A stretch of 64,000 nt of DNA from Flagellimonas oceanensis (GTDB lineage: Bacteria > Bacteroidota > Bacteroidia > Flavobacteriales > Flavobacteriaceae): the NCBI RefSeq assembly GCF_003992595.1, contig NZ_RZNA01000003.1:248001-312000 (forward strand), written 5' to 3'. The notes beneath the pieces are model-generated. The model saw only the letters and a list, made by a program, of their open reading frames with translations, had not been told where the DNA came from and made no database searches. Within the stretch, counting starts at the first letter, position 1. Each line of letters starts with the position of its first letter. A program made the position numbers and the translations under genes. Positions 35,182 through 43,606 of the stretch are shown here, piece by piece.

Positions 35182-35937
35182 ATGACAATCAACAGAAAGC
35201 TATTGGCAGGTGTATTTATTTCAATGTCCATTATTATCAATTCCTGCTCCGTGGAAGATGGAGCGGATGGATTAATGGGTCCACAAGGAGAACAAGGGGA
35301 AATAGGTCCTCAAGGTGAGCAGGGCGAGCAAGGGCCCCAGGGCGAGCAAGGCCCACAGGGGGAAACCGGTGATCAAGGTCCGCAAGGCGAGCAAGGCCCA
35401 CAGGGTGAACAGGGTACACAAGGTGAAGCGGGCGAAGATGGAAATATGAATGTAATTGCCAGTGATTGGTTCCATGTCGAAAGAGTCTCGGATACGTTTG
35501 AATTTTCGGAATCCTATCCGTTGATTACTTACGATTGGGCGGTGCCAGAACTTTCCTCGAGCATCGTAGATAGCGGAATGGTATTGGTTTATGCACAGAT
35601 AAACGCCTACGGCATGTATGATATGGAAACCATTCCCAGTTTGGACAATATAGTGGCTTTACCACAATCTGTATTAGTGCTTCACGATGAGACTGATGTT
35701 TCCGAAGAGCGTTATGAGTATTCCTTTTCCGAAGGGAATATAGCAATTACCCTGTATGCCCATACACTAATAATGGGCGGTGCTATGATTGATAAAGGTC
35801 CTAGTATGTCCAAAGATGAAGAATATGAAATTAGCCTAAGATATGTGCTTGTGCCATCTGGAGCCTTGGCCAAGAACAAAGTTGAAAACCTAAAAAAGAT
35901 GTCTTATCAAGAAGTGGTTTCCTATTTGGGAATCTAA
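35182..35937 (+). CDS. Collagen-like lipoprotein
   Basis: A 251-residue surface lipoprotein. Lipobox Cys22 is in IIINSCSVEDG. Twenty uninterrupted Gly-X-Y triplets run from about residue 27 to 86, rich in GPQ and GEQ, and should form a short collagen-like triple helix. A C-terminal globular beta-rich domain (about 95-251) is of a type common next to bacterial collagen stalks; it contains VIASDWFHVERV and YEISLRYVLVPSGAL. It is monocistronic with a strong terminator. The function may be adhesion or trimerised display; the ligand is unknown. Confidence 0.82.
   Translation: MTINRKLLAGVFISMSIIINSCSVEDGADGLMGPQGEQGEIGPQGEQGEQGPQGEQGPQGETGDQGPQGEQGPQGEQGTQGEAGEDGNMNVIASDWFHVERVSDTFEFSESYPLITYDWAVPELSSSIVDSGMVLVYAQINAYGMYDMETIPSLDNIVALPQSVLVLHDETDVSEERYEYSFSEGNIAITLYAHTLIMGGAMIDKGPSMSKDEEYEISLRYVLVPSGALAKNKVENLKKMSYQEVVSYLGI
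35260..35439 (+). repeat. In-gene triplet repeat encoding the collagen-like stalk
   Basis: A 180-base stretch encodes 20 Gly-X-Y triplets with near-identical 9- and 18-base units (GGCCCACAGGGCGAGCAA-like). Such arrays can change length by slippage or recombination. Confidence 0.85.
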
Positions 35938-35964
35938 AAGTAATTAAGAGTATCGCATAATAAA

Positions 35965-35990
35965 AAAGCCACCGTTTTCGGTGGCTTTTC
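35965..35990. terminator. Bidirectional intrinsic terminator
   Basis: AAAGCCACCG (35965-35974), loop TTTT, CGGTGGCTTT (35979-35988), with A- and T-runs on both sides. It lies between the convergent collagen-like and YceI genes and can serve both. Confidence 0.93.
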
Positions 35991-36011
35991 TTTTTCATGT
36001 AAATGGAGGTT

Positions 36012-36572
36012 TTATTGTTGCGCCATTTCCAAGTTGATGGTCATTTCCACTTCATCTCCCAAGGAAGCACTATCGCCGCCAACACCAAACTCCAATCGGT
36101 CAATGGTGCCGGTAAGCTTGACTCCGGCCTTTAATTTTTGACTTCTTTGGTCCGTAATGATCCCGTTTACTTTCCCTTCCAAGGTTACAGGTTTGGTTAC
36201 TCCATGCATGCTAAGGTCTCCATTGAGAACAAAAGTTCTATCCCCGGTTTTTTTGAAACTTGTGCTTTTAAAGGAAATGGAGGGGTATTTTTCTGCATCA
36301 AAAAAGTCGGCACTTCTCAGGTGATCGTCACGTCTATCATTATCCGTGTCAATACTGGTTGTTTTGATGTCAACGGTAAATTCAGCATCATCAAAGGTAT
36401 CAGTAGCCGTAGCAGTGATGTCAAATTCACTGAAGTGTCCCTCTACTTCAGAAATCATCAAATGGGTAATGGCAAAACCGACTTTGGAGTGGGCCCCGTC
36501 CGATTTCCATGTGGATTGCGCCGCTACCACAACTGTGGTCATAAATGCCAAGGTAAAAAATGTCTTTTTCAT
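36012..36572 (-). CDS. YceI-family periplasmic lipid-binding protein
   Basis: A 186-residue protein with a signal peptide (MKKTFFTLAFMTTVVVAAQS) and the YceI lipocalin-like barrel: WKSDGAHSKVGFAITHLMIS, VEGHFSEFDI, DHLRSADFFDAEKYPSISF, DLSMHGVTKPVTLEG and GDEVEMTINLE. YceI proteins bind isoprenoid chains in the periplasm. The frame extends 12 codons upstream, but the ATG at 36572 begins the signal peptide. Confidence 0.93.
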   Translation of the reverse strand: MKKTFFTLAFMTTVVVAAQSTWKSDGAHSKVGFAITHLMISEVEGHFSEFDITATATDTFDDAEFTVDIKTTSIDTDNDRRDDHLRSADFFDAEKYPSISFKSTSFKKTGDRTFVLNGDLSMHGVTKPVTLEGKVNGIITDQRSQKLKAGVKLTGTIDRLEFGVGGDSASLGDEVEMTINLEMAQQ

Positions 36573-36777
36573 AATTGTGTGATTTAAGTCTATATTATTT
36601 AAAGCCAATCATTTTGGAACGGCCTTGTTTCAAATATGATCATTAATAAAGTAAATACTAAATGTTTTCCGTAAACAACATAAGTTAACCTCCATTCAAC
36701 CAATGGATTAAATGTATTGTGTCTGGTTAAAATGTCGTTGAGGGGGTAAACTTTGTTGTTGGTATAGCTGTTTTTCT

Positions 36778-36804
36778 TTGGCCGATGTATTATATATAAT
36801 TTTG
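36778..36804 (+). promoter_or_regulatory. Promoter of the LytS/LytTR operon
   Basis: TTG (36778-36780) and TAATTTTG (36797-36804) are separated by 16 bases, close to the consensus spacing. The TTG coincides with the first possible start of the longest frame, so translation must begin downstream, most likely at TTG 36826. Confidence 0.6.
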
Positions 36805-36825
36805 AGGCTAAATAATTATAGGGTA

Positions 36826-37824
36826 TTGATTTCCAAAAAAGAACTTCTTTTCCAAATTGTATTGCACAGTATCGTGCTGTTGTTCTTCTCTTTTGACAGA
36901 AATGAAGAGGTGATCAACGTGAATAGGGTCTTGTTTTTGTTGTATTACAGTTTGGCCACTATTGGGGTTACCTATTTCTTGATGCCCAAATATCTCTACA
37001 AACAGAAGTATTGGCAGTTTTTCATTGGCTTCGTTATATTGGTGGCATTGGTCATCTGTATTGAAGAGCTTGTGCTGGAACCGCTCATGTTCCCGGGTAC
37101 AAAAAGGGGGGATTATTTTCCGGGCATTTATATTGCCCTTTTAGGCACTTTGCCCGTTATGACCATATTGGCCGGGGGAAAGTTCGGATGGGATGCCCTC
37201 AAAAAGCAAGCTCAAATAGATGAATTGGAGTCCACGATACAGGAAAGCGAACTACAGTTTCTACGAAGCCAGATCAACCCCCATTTTTTGTTCAATAATT
37301 TGAACAACCTATATTCCTATGCCCTGCAGGAATCGCCCAAGACCCCGGAGATCATTTTGGAGATGAGCGGAGTGTTGCGATATATGTTGTACGAGTCCAA
37401 GGAACAGTTTGTACCTTTAAAGAAGGAATTGGAGCAGTTGGGCAACTTTATCCGATTGTACAAATTACAGATAGAGGATAGGGGAGAAGTACACTTTGAT
37501 GTGGACAAAATAGAGGGCGAATATAAGATCGCCCCTTTGATTTTGATCGTGTTCATCGAAAATGCCTTTAAGCACAGTCAATCCGGACAGTCATCCGACA
37601 TTGAAATCGATATATCCGTGAGATTGAGCAATTCCACACTGGAGTTCCGTTGTAAGAACAATTATGAGCCGGGCTTCAGTCTGGATAGTGTGGCCAAAGG
37701 AATAGGATTGAAGAATGTGCAAAAACGCTTGGAGCTATTGTACCCTAAAAAGCATGTACTGAAAATAGAGGAGGCCGACAATTCCTATAATGTGTACCTG
37801 AAATTGGAATTGGAAAAAGTATAG
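36826..37824 (+). CDS. LytS/YehU-type sensor histidine kinase
   Basis: A 332-residue membrane kinase (348 if started at TTG 36778). It has four TM helices in the first 130 residues, a coiled linker, then a His_kinase domain with the phospho-acceptor His153 in SQINPHFLFNNLNNLYSYAL. A GHKL ATPase follows, with N-box PLILIVFIENAFKHSQSG and GIGLKNVQKRLELLY. This is the LytS family that partners with LytTR regulators. The regulator gene follows 3 bases later. The upstream promoter argues for the TTG at 36826 as start. The signal is unknown. Confidence 0.9.
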   Translation: MISKKELLFQIVLHSIVLLFFSFDRNEEVINVNRVLFLLYYSLATIGVTYFLMPKYLYKQKYWQFFIGFVILVALVICIEELVLEPLMFPGTKRGDYFPGIYIALLGTLPVMTILAGGKFGWDALKKQAQIDELESTIQESELQFLRSQINPHFLFNNLNNLYSYALQESPKTPEIILEMSGVLRYMLYESKEQFVPLKKELEQLGNFIRLYKLQIEDRGEVHFDVDKIEGEYKIAPLILIVFIENAFKHSQSGQSSDIEIDISVRLSNSTLEFRCKNNYEPGFSLDSVAKGIGLKNVQKRLELLYPKKHVLKIEEADNSYNVYLKLELEKV

Positions 37825-37827
37825 GTT

Positions 37828-38517
37828 ATGAGGTGTATTATTGTTGAGGATCAGCCGCCAGCCCAGCGGATATTGCGCAAGTTCATTCAGGATGTGCCCA
37901 CCTTGGAACTTGTGGACGTGTTTTCCGATGGATTAAAGGCCATGGAGTTCCTCAACAAGGAGTCGGTGAATCTCATGTTCTTGGATATCCATTTGCCCAA
38001 AATAAACGGACTTGATTTTCTGAAGAGCATTCCAGATCCCCCACATGTGATTTTGACGACTGCTTTTTCGGAATATGCACTTGAAGGATACGACTTGAAC
38101 GTCGTGGATTACCTTTTGAAACCCTTTTCTTTCCAGCGTTTTTTGCAGGCGGTCAACAAAGTGAATGCCAAGCACGAACATATCGTGTCCAAGAATGATG
38201 TGGCTCCGCTAACGGAGATCTATGTAAAGTCCAGCCATGAGCACATCAAGGTTTTGGTAAAGGACATCTTTACCATTTCTTCAGATTCGGATTATACCGA
38301 AATACATCTTAATGACAAGAAGATATTATCCAACGAGCCCTTGCGTCATTGGATGGAAGTCTTGGGTGGTAGCCAATTCTATCAGATCCACAAATCCCAT
38401 ATAATCAACACCAAAAAGATAGATAGGATATCGGGAAATCTGGTATTGTTGACCAATGGTGCCAGAATACCCATGGGAAGAGCCTATAAAGACAACTTTT
38501 TAAAGAGCATCCTATAA
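37828..38517 (+). CDS. LytTR-family response regulator
   Basis: A 229-residue regulator with a receiver domain (acidic pocket near VEDQ, phospho-acceptor Asp53 in LMFLDIHLPKING, Thr in LTTAFSEYALEGYD, Lys in DYLLKPFSF). A C-terminal LytTR DNA-binding domain runs from about 120 to 229 (IYVKSSHEHIKVLVKDIF, FYQIHKSHIINTKKID). It forms an operon with the LytS kinase and ends at a strong terminator. Its position next to the Na+ symporter and phosphonate genes may mean it controls some of them, which is inference only. Confidence 0.93.
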   Translation: MRCIIVEDQPPAQRILRKFIQDVPTLELVDVFSDGLKAMEFLNKESVNLMFLDIHLPKINGLDFLKSIPDPPHVILTTAFSEYALEGYDLNVVDYLLKPFSFQRFLQAVNKVNAKHEHIVSKNDVAPLTEIYVKSSHEHIKVLVKDIFTISSDSDYTEIHLNDKKILSNEPLRHWMEVLGGSQFYQIHKSHIINTKKIDRISGNLVLLTNGARIPMGRAYKDNFLKSIL

Positions 38518-38520
38518 AAA

Positions 38521-38545
38521 AAGCCTGGAAGTTCCAGGCCTTTTG
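38521..38545. terminator. Intrinsic terminator between LytTR and symporter genes
   Basis: GCCTGGAA (38523-38530) and TTCCAGGC (38532-38539) with a minimal loop, preceded by A-run and followed by TTTT. It serves the LytTR operon and possibly the convergent symporter gene ending at 38565. Confidence 0.85.
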
Positions 38546-38564
38546 TCTTGTTGCATCTCGTTCC

Positions 38565-40214
38565 CTACTTCGCAAAATAGATATAGATCCCAATTACGAT
38601 GATGGCGATGAAGGCGCTTGCCAGTTTCACATGCTTCCAAGGCTCAATGGAAACTTGCTTGGTGTACTCCAATTGGAAAGGCTCTTTTCTTGGGTAGAAC
38701 TTTCCAATGACAAGCATAATGATGATGTTGGAAATAAACAAAATCGCCATCACGTGCAGGTAGTGCGGATAGGCACCTGCTTCAATCAAATTGAGCTCGA
38801 CAGGGTCGGTAATTCCATTGGCCTTGGCTTCGGCCAAAGCATTGGCCACCATTTTTGGCCCCACTATAAATTGACTGATAATGTAAAGGATAGATCCTGA
38901 AAGAATACCGATTTTTGCTGCGATTGCAGGTACTCTTTTGGTAAGATACCCCACTACAATGATCGTAAATATAGGGATGCTGTAGATACCGTTGATTTCC
39001 TGCAGATAATTGAACAAGCTGCCCGCATTGGCGATAAGTGGCGCTATGAACATGGCGGCTAGTGCCAAGCATACACCGAACACCTTACCGTATTTTACCA
39101 CGGTCATTTCCGATGCATTCTTGTTGATGTGCTGCTTGTAGATGTCTATTCCGAACAAGGTTACCGAACTGTTGAGCACACTGTTGAAAGAACTTAAAAT
39201 GGCCCCAAAAAGAACGGCGGCGAAGAAGCCCATCAATGGTTTTGGGAGTACGGCCCGCACCAATTCGGGATAGGCAAGGTCGCTACTGGCCAATCCCCCT
39301 TCGAAATAATAGTAGGCGATCATTCCGGGCAACACTAGGATAATAGGCCCCAAAATCTTTAAAAATGCGGCGAGTAAGAGGCCTTTTTGTCCCTCGGCAA
39401 GGTTCTTGGCCCCAAGACCCCGTTGAATGATTTGTTGATTGGTTCCCCAGTAGAAAAGCTGGACCAGCATCATTCCAGTAAAAATGGTGGAAAAGGGCAC
39501 TTCTTGGCCGGGATTTCCAGTTGAATCGAAACGCTCTGGGTTGGCGGCCATCAAAGTGTCCAATCCTCCAAGTACACTTCCGTCCCCTATGGCCATCAAA
39601 CCAAAAACAGGAATCATGATTCCCCCAATGATCAGTCCAACGGCATTGATACTGTCTGAAACGGCAACAGCCTTCAATCCTCCAAAAACCGCATAGATGG
39701 AACCGATGATCCCTATGCCCCAAATACAGATCACCAGGGCCGTGGAATCCGAAACGCCCAATAGTCCGGGAACATCGAACATCCCACTAATGGCTACAGA
39801 GCCAGAATAGAGTATCACTGGAAGCAATACCACTACGTAACCGGTAAGGAACAATCCTGAGGTTATGGTCTTTGTGGTTACATCAAAACGTTTGGCCAAA
39901 AATTGGGGCACCGTCGTCAATCCACCCTTGAGGTATCGAGGAAGCAAGAACATGGCCGTGACCACAATGGCAAGTGCTGCCAGTGTTTCCCAAGCCATGA
40001 CGGAGAGCCCGTCCTTGTAGGCGCTACCATTGAGTCCCACGATTTGCTCCGTGGATAGATTGGTCAAGAGCAAGGAGCCTGCTATGACCCCAGCGGTAAG
40101 GCTTCGGCCTCCCAAAAAGTAACCGTCGGATGATGTTTCATCTGTTTTTCTGACGGACCACCAGGATATGATTCCTACCAATAGGGTGAATCCCAAAAAC
40201 GAAATAAGTGCCAT
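38565..40214 (-). CDS. Sodium:solute symporter (SSS family)
   Basis: A 549-residue inner-membrane transporter with about 14 TM helices and the LeuT fold of the SGLT/YidK group. Motifs seen: GYFLGGRSLTAGVIAGSLLLTNLSTEQIVGLNG, WETLAALAIV, GGLTTVPQFLAKRFD, IYAVFGGLKAVAVSD and FYWGTNQQIIQRGLGA, matching the SSS signature. It is divergent from the DUF5690 transporter gene of the phosphonate locus, with about 260 bases of shared upstream DNA. The substrate could be a sugar or amino compound released from imported conjugates; sequence alone does not tell. Confidence 0.88.
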   Translation of the reverse strand: MALISFLGFTLLVGIISWWSVRKTDETSSDGYFLGGRSLTAGVIAGSLLLTNLSTEQIVGLNGSAYKDGLSVMAWETLAALAIVVTAMFLLPRYLKGGLTTVPQFLAKRFDVTTKTITSGLFLTGYVVVLLPVILYSGSVAISGMFDVPGLLGVSDSTALVICIWGIGIIGSIYAVFGGLKAVAVSDSINAVGLIIGGIMIPVFGLMAIGDGSVLGGLDTLMAANPERFDSTGNPGQEVPFSTIFTGMMLVQLFYWGTNQQIIQRGLGAKNLAEGQKGLLLAAFLKILGPIILVLPGMIAYYYFEGGLASSDLAYPELVRAVLPKPLMGFFAAVLFGAILSSFNSVLNSSVTLFGIDIYKQHINKNASEMTVVKYGKVFGVCLALAAMFIAPLIANAGSLFNYLQEINGIYSIPIFTIIVVGYLTKRVPAIAAKIGILSGSILYIISQFIVGPKMVANALAEAKANGITDPVELNLIEAGAYPHYLHVMAILFISNIIIMLVIGKFYPRKEPFQLEYTKQVSIEPWKHVKLASAFIAIIVIGIYIYFAK

Positions 40215-40434
40215 ATTGTAATATTTGATGTTTTGCCCGTGGACAAAACGATTTGTTCAGCTGGTTGTGCACGCTAATATAACCTGAATTTTCCGAAATC
40301 CGGGATGAAGCCGTAAACACAACATTTTAATTTACATAGGAGATTTTTGAAAAATTTGATGTAACTAGAACACTTGTGAAAACATAATGGATCGCTAACA
40401 ATAATTTAAACTGAAAAGTGTGGTTGTTTTTCTA

Positions 40435-40442
40435 TAAATTTG
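40435..40442 (+). promoter_or_regulatory. -7 promoter element of the phosphonate catabolic operon
   Basis: TAAATTTG, an exact TAnnTTTG match, about 35 bases before the TTG start at 40478. A half-site ATTTGTAAA at 40467-40475 repeats the left arm of the palindrome upstream of susC (44311-44319). Confidence 0.5.
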
Positions 40443-40477
40443 AGTAATTTGAAACATAATTTTATTATTTGTAAACT

Positions 40478-41773
40478 TTGATTGATAAAGGTACGGTCGC
40501 CAAGCGGCCAGGATTCTTATTTGTTCTGCATGCTTCATTGGCTGCTTTTGGCACATACTTTTGCATGTATGCCTTTAGAAAACCATTTTCAGTGGCCACT
40601 TTTGATGGGCTGGCCTTTATGGGGGTGGATTACAAGATCCTTTTGGTCATCACTCAGGTTTTGGGGTATGCACTTTCCAAATTTGTTGGGATAAAGGTCA
40701 TCTCCGAACTTCAACCCAACCGAAGGTTGTTTTACCTGATCTCACTCATTGTACTGGCCGAAATTTCCCTTTTGCTCTTTGCATGGGTGCCCGCACCCTA
40801 CAATATTCCCTTTATGTTCCTTAACGGGTTCCCTTTGGGAATGATCTGGGGAATCGTCTTTTCCTATATCGAGGGAAGGCGTTTTACCGACATTTTAGGG
40901 GTAGTGCTATCATCCAGTTTTATTGTATCCAGCGGGGTGGTGAAATCAGTGGGGCTCTTTGTGATGAACTCTTGGGGGGTCAGTGAATTTTGGATGCCAT
41001 CGGTAACCGGAGCGCTTTTCTTTGTTCCACTTTTGATATGCTCCTATCTCTTACAGCGGGTGCCGCCACCCACCCCGGAAGATATCGCCAACAGAACAGA
41101 ACGGATTCCAATGACCGCCACGGATAGAAAAAACTTGGTCAAGAAGTTTCTTTTTCCACTGCTTTTGATTGTGTTGTTCTACACATTTTTGACGGCTTTC
41201 CGGGATTTCAGGGACAATTTCGCCCGGGAACTTTGGGACAGTATAGGGTACAAAGGGGATGTTTCCGTTTTTTCCACTTCGGAAATCATAATAGCCATAG
41301 TGGTGCTGTTGATCATAGGGGCCATTTTTTATATCAAGGACAACTTCAAAGCCTTGCTTACCTATCATATATTACTGATTCTTGGGACCGTGGTTTTGGC
41401 CGTGAGCACCCTTATGTTTCAAACGAGGATGTTGGACCCCTTTGTCTGGATGGTTTGCACCGGGTTTGGGTTGTACATTTGTTATGTGCCGTTCAACTGT
41501 CTCTTTTTTGATCGTTTTATCGCAACCTTCAAGGTAAAGGGAAATTCTGGATTTCTTATCTATATAGCCGATGCCTTCGGATACGTGGGCAGTATTTTGG
41601 TATTGCTCTATAAAAACTTTGGACAGGCCAATCTGTCTTGGCTCAACTTTTTTGTTTACGGTACCTATGCTGTTGCCTTCATTGGTATTTGCAGCACAAT
41701 AATTCTATTCATCCACTTTGCTTCTCGACGCAAAGCGGAACAACTCAACAACCAACTGGATTATGGGAAATAA
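40478..41773 (+). CDS. DUF5690 transporter, OPA/MFS-like, candidate phosphonate permease
   Basis: A 431-residue protein with about 12 TM helices. I recognise the DUF5690 family of Bacteroidota. The first helix carries CMYAFRKPFSVATF and the second QVLGYALSKFVGIK. These match the YxxRKxFxxA and YGxSKF patterns of organophosphate:phosphate antiporters (GlpT, UhpT), which suggests uptake of a phosphate- or phosphonate-bearing compound across the inner membrane. The start is a TTG at 40478, since no ATG lies before the first helix. It overlaps the FAD oxidase gene by 11 bases, so they are co-translated. The substrate is inferred from context. Confidence 0.8.
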   Translation: MIDKGTVAKRPGFLFVLHASLAAFGTYFCMYAFRKPFSVATFDGLAFMGVDYKILLVITQVLGYALSKFVGIKVISELQPNRRLFYLISLIVLAEISLLLFAWVPAPYNIPFMFLNGFPLGMIWGIVFSYIEGRRFTDILGVVLSSSFIVSSGVVKSVGLFVMNSWGVSEFWMPSVTGALFFVPLLICSYLLQRVPPPTPEDIANRTERIPMTATDRKNLVKKFLFPLLLIVLFYTFLTAFRDFRDNFARELWDSIGYKGDVSVFSTSEIIIAIVVLLIIGAIFYIKDNFKALLTYHILLILGTVVLAVSTLMFQTRMLDPFVWMVCTGFGLYICYVPFNCLFFDRFIATFKVKGNSGFLIYIADAFGYVGSILVLLYKNFGQANLSWLNFFVYGTYAVAFIGICSTIILFIHFASRRKAEQLNNQLDYGK

Positions 41774-42935
41774 ATATGATGCCGTCATTGTAGGTGGTGG
41801 TATTTTAGGGACTTTTCATGCCTATCATGCACTGGAAATGGGCTTAAAGGTCTGTTTGGTGGAAAAAGACGCTTACCCCAAAGGAGCGACCACCCAAAAT
41901 TTTGGACAAGTGGTTCCTTCGGGCATGAATACCAAATGGCAAAAATTTGGACGTGAAAGCCTTCGAATATATAAAGAGGTTCAATCCCAGTTCGATATCA
42001 GTATCCGCCAGAACGGAACGGTGTACTTGGCATCCAATGAAGAGGAGGAGCAATTGTTGGTAGAGCTCAGGGCCATAAACAGTGGCAACGATTATGCCTC
42101 CAAAATGCTGACCCAGCAAGAATGTTTGGACAAATACCCGGGACTCCGAAAGGATTATGTGGTATCCGGATTGTTTTTTCCTGAAGAGGTCACCGTAGAG
42201 CCCAGAACCATGATCCATAAGCTTCAGGAATATTTGGTGGCACAAAAAGGGCTGGACATCAAGTTTGATTTCCCTGTTGTTTCCTGTGAATCCAATGGGG
42301 ACTGGGTTTCGGTCCAGAATACAAAAAGCGAAGTGGTTTATGGCAAAAAGGTGATTATATGCAACGGTGCGGACTTCAAAAACCTGTATCCAGAGACCTT
42401 TGCTGCCAGCGACCTCGAGGTTGCCAAATTACAGATGATGCAGACCAAACCTCAAGAAAACTATGAATTGAAAGGTTCGATTCTTACAGGTTGGTCCATT
42501 CGGCGTTACGAGGCATTTCACGAATGCCCTTCCTATGCGAGTATCAAGGCCAATGAGCCGAAAGAAAGCCTTCAAAAGAAATGGGGCGTACACATCCTTT
42601 TTAAACAAGCAGTAGATGGCTCAGTGATTTTGGGGGATTCCCATCAGTATGCCGATGCCCCTAAAATTGAGGATTTAGGGTATGAGCTGGATATGGATAT
42701 TGACAATTTTATGATCGAGGAGGCCAAAAAAATAGTCGACCTGCCCACCTTTCAAATCCAAAAAAGATGGTACGGAATGTACTCACAATGCAAGAACAGC
42801 GATATTTTTCAAAAGACCATTGACGACAATGTTCATATTGTAACGGGAATTGGTGGCAAGGGAATGACGGGCAGTGCCGGATTCTCGAGAAAGCATATTG
42901 CTTCTATATTCAATAAGCAGAAAATCAATTTATGA
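41763..42935 (+). CDS. FAD-dependent DAO-type oxidoreductase of phosphonate catabolism (TIGR03364-like)
   Basis: A 390-residue flavoprotein. The FAD motif is DAVIVGGGILGTFHA (residues 6-20), and the body is of the glycine/D-amino-acid oxidase type ending in GIGGKGMTGSAGFSRKH. TIGR03364 members are linked in many genomes to PhnX-like HAD hydrolases. They are thought to oxidise aminophosphonates such as AEP derivatives or N-methyl-AEP to phosphonoacetaldehyde; PbfC/PbfD are the names I recall for characterised relatives. Start at ATG 41763, although the frame is open further up inside the transporter gene. The stop overlaps the HAD start (ATGA). The exact substrate is not established. Confidence 0.85.
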   Translation: MGNKYDAVIVGGGILGTFHAYHALEMGLKVCLVEKDAYPKGATTQNFGQVVPSGMNTKWQKFGRESLRIYKEVQSQFDISIRQNGTVYLASNEEEEQLLVELRAINSGNDYASKMLTQQECLDKYPGLRKDYVVSGLFFPEEVTVEPRTMIHKLQEYLVAQKGLDIKFDFPVVSCESNGDWVSVQNTKSEVVYGKKVIICNGADFKNLYPETFAASDLEVAKLQMMQTKPQENYELKGSILTGWSIRRYEAFHECPSYASIKANEPKESLQKKWGVHILFKQAVDGSVILGDSHQYADAPKIEDLGYELDMDIDNFMIEEAKKIVDLPTFQIQKRWYGMYSQCKNSDIFQKTIDDNVHIVTGIGGKGMTGSAGFSRKHIASIFNKQKINL

Positions 42936-43606
42936 AAAAAATAGAACTGGCCGTTTTTGATATGGCGGGCACCACAGTGAACGAAGACAATGTGGTGTAC
43001 AAAACCGTTAGGGCCGCTTTGGCCAAATCTGGAGTAGAGGTCTCTTTGGATACCGTTCTGGAATTTGGGGCAGGTAAGGAAAAATTCAAGGCCATTGCCG
43101 ATATTTTGGAAGAAACCAAAACAACCGGGGTGGACCCCAATGTGGTTTTTGAAGATTTTAAAGGCATGTTGGAAGAAGCCTATGCGAATTTGGATGTGAC
43201 CACTTATGATGGTGTCGAGGAGCTCTTTACCCTGTTAAGGTCCAAGGACGTAAAGGTGGTGCTCAATACAGGTTATGACCATAAAACGGCAACATCACTT
43301 CTAAAAAAGCTGGGTTGGGTGCCGGGAGAACAGATCGATGCCTTGATCACTGCGGATGATGTGGTCAAAGGAAGGCCATCATCGGAAATGATTGACAAAG
43401 CCATGGCGATGTTTGGCATCACGGCATCCGAAAAGGTATTAAAGGCGGGTGATTCCGTGATTGATATTGAAGAAGGCAAAAATGCCAATTGTGGATTAAC
43501 GGTTGGGGTGTTGACCGGAGCGCAGACCCGTGAGCAATTGGCAACCGCGGAACCCTCCATGATCTTGGATTCCTTGTCGGATTTGGCCGAGCAGTTGTTC
43601 CCTTGA
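42932..43606 (+). CDS. PhnX-like HAD phosphonatase (TIGR03351-like)
   Basis: A 224-residue HAD-superfamily C-P hydrolase. Motif I is FDMAGTTVNED (Asp10, with the Ala-Gly-Thr that marks phosphonatases instead of D-x-D). Motif II is LNTGYD (Thr113). Motif III is VVKGRPSSEM with Arg148 in place of the usual Lys. Motif IV is GDSVIDIEEG (Asp174, Asp178). The cap has Lys49 in FGAGKEKFKAI, a candidate Schiff-base lysine for phosphonoacetaldehyde. It should release phosphate and acetaldehyde from phosphonoacetaldehyde or a close analogue. Its start overlaps the FAD oxidase stop by 4 bases. Classic PhnX is longer, about 260-270 residues. Confidence 0.88.
   Translation: MKKIELAVFDMAGTTVNEDNVVYKTVRAALAKSGVEVSLDTVLEFGAGKEKFKAIADILEETKTTGVDPNVVFEDFKGMLEEAYANLDVTTYDGVEELFTLLRSKDVKVVLNTGYDHKTATSLLKKLGWVPGEQIDALITADDVVKGRPSSEMIDKAMAMFGITASEKVLKAGDSVIDIEEGKNANCGLTVGVLTGAQTREQLATAEPSMILDSLSDLAEQLFP

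Noticed and set aside
35260..35439. Regular repeats that could suggest a CRISPR-like or satellite array
   Set aside because: The repeats are in frame and encode Gly-X-Y triplets; there are no spacers of unique sequence and no cas genes.
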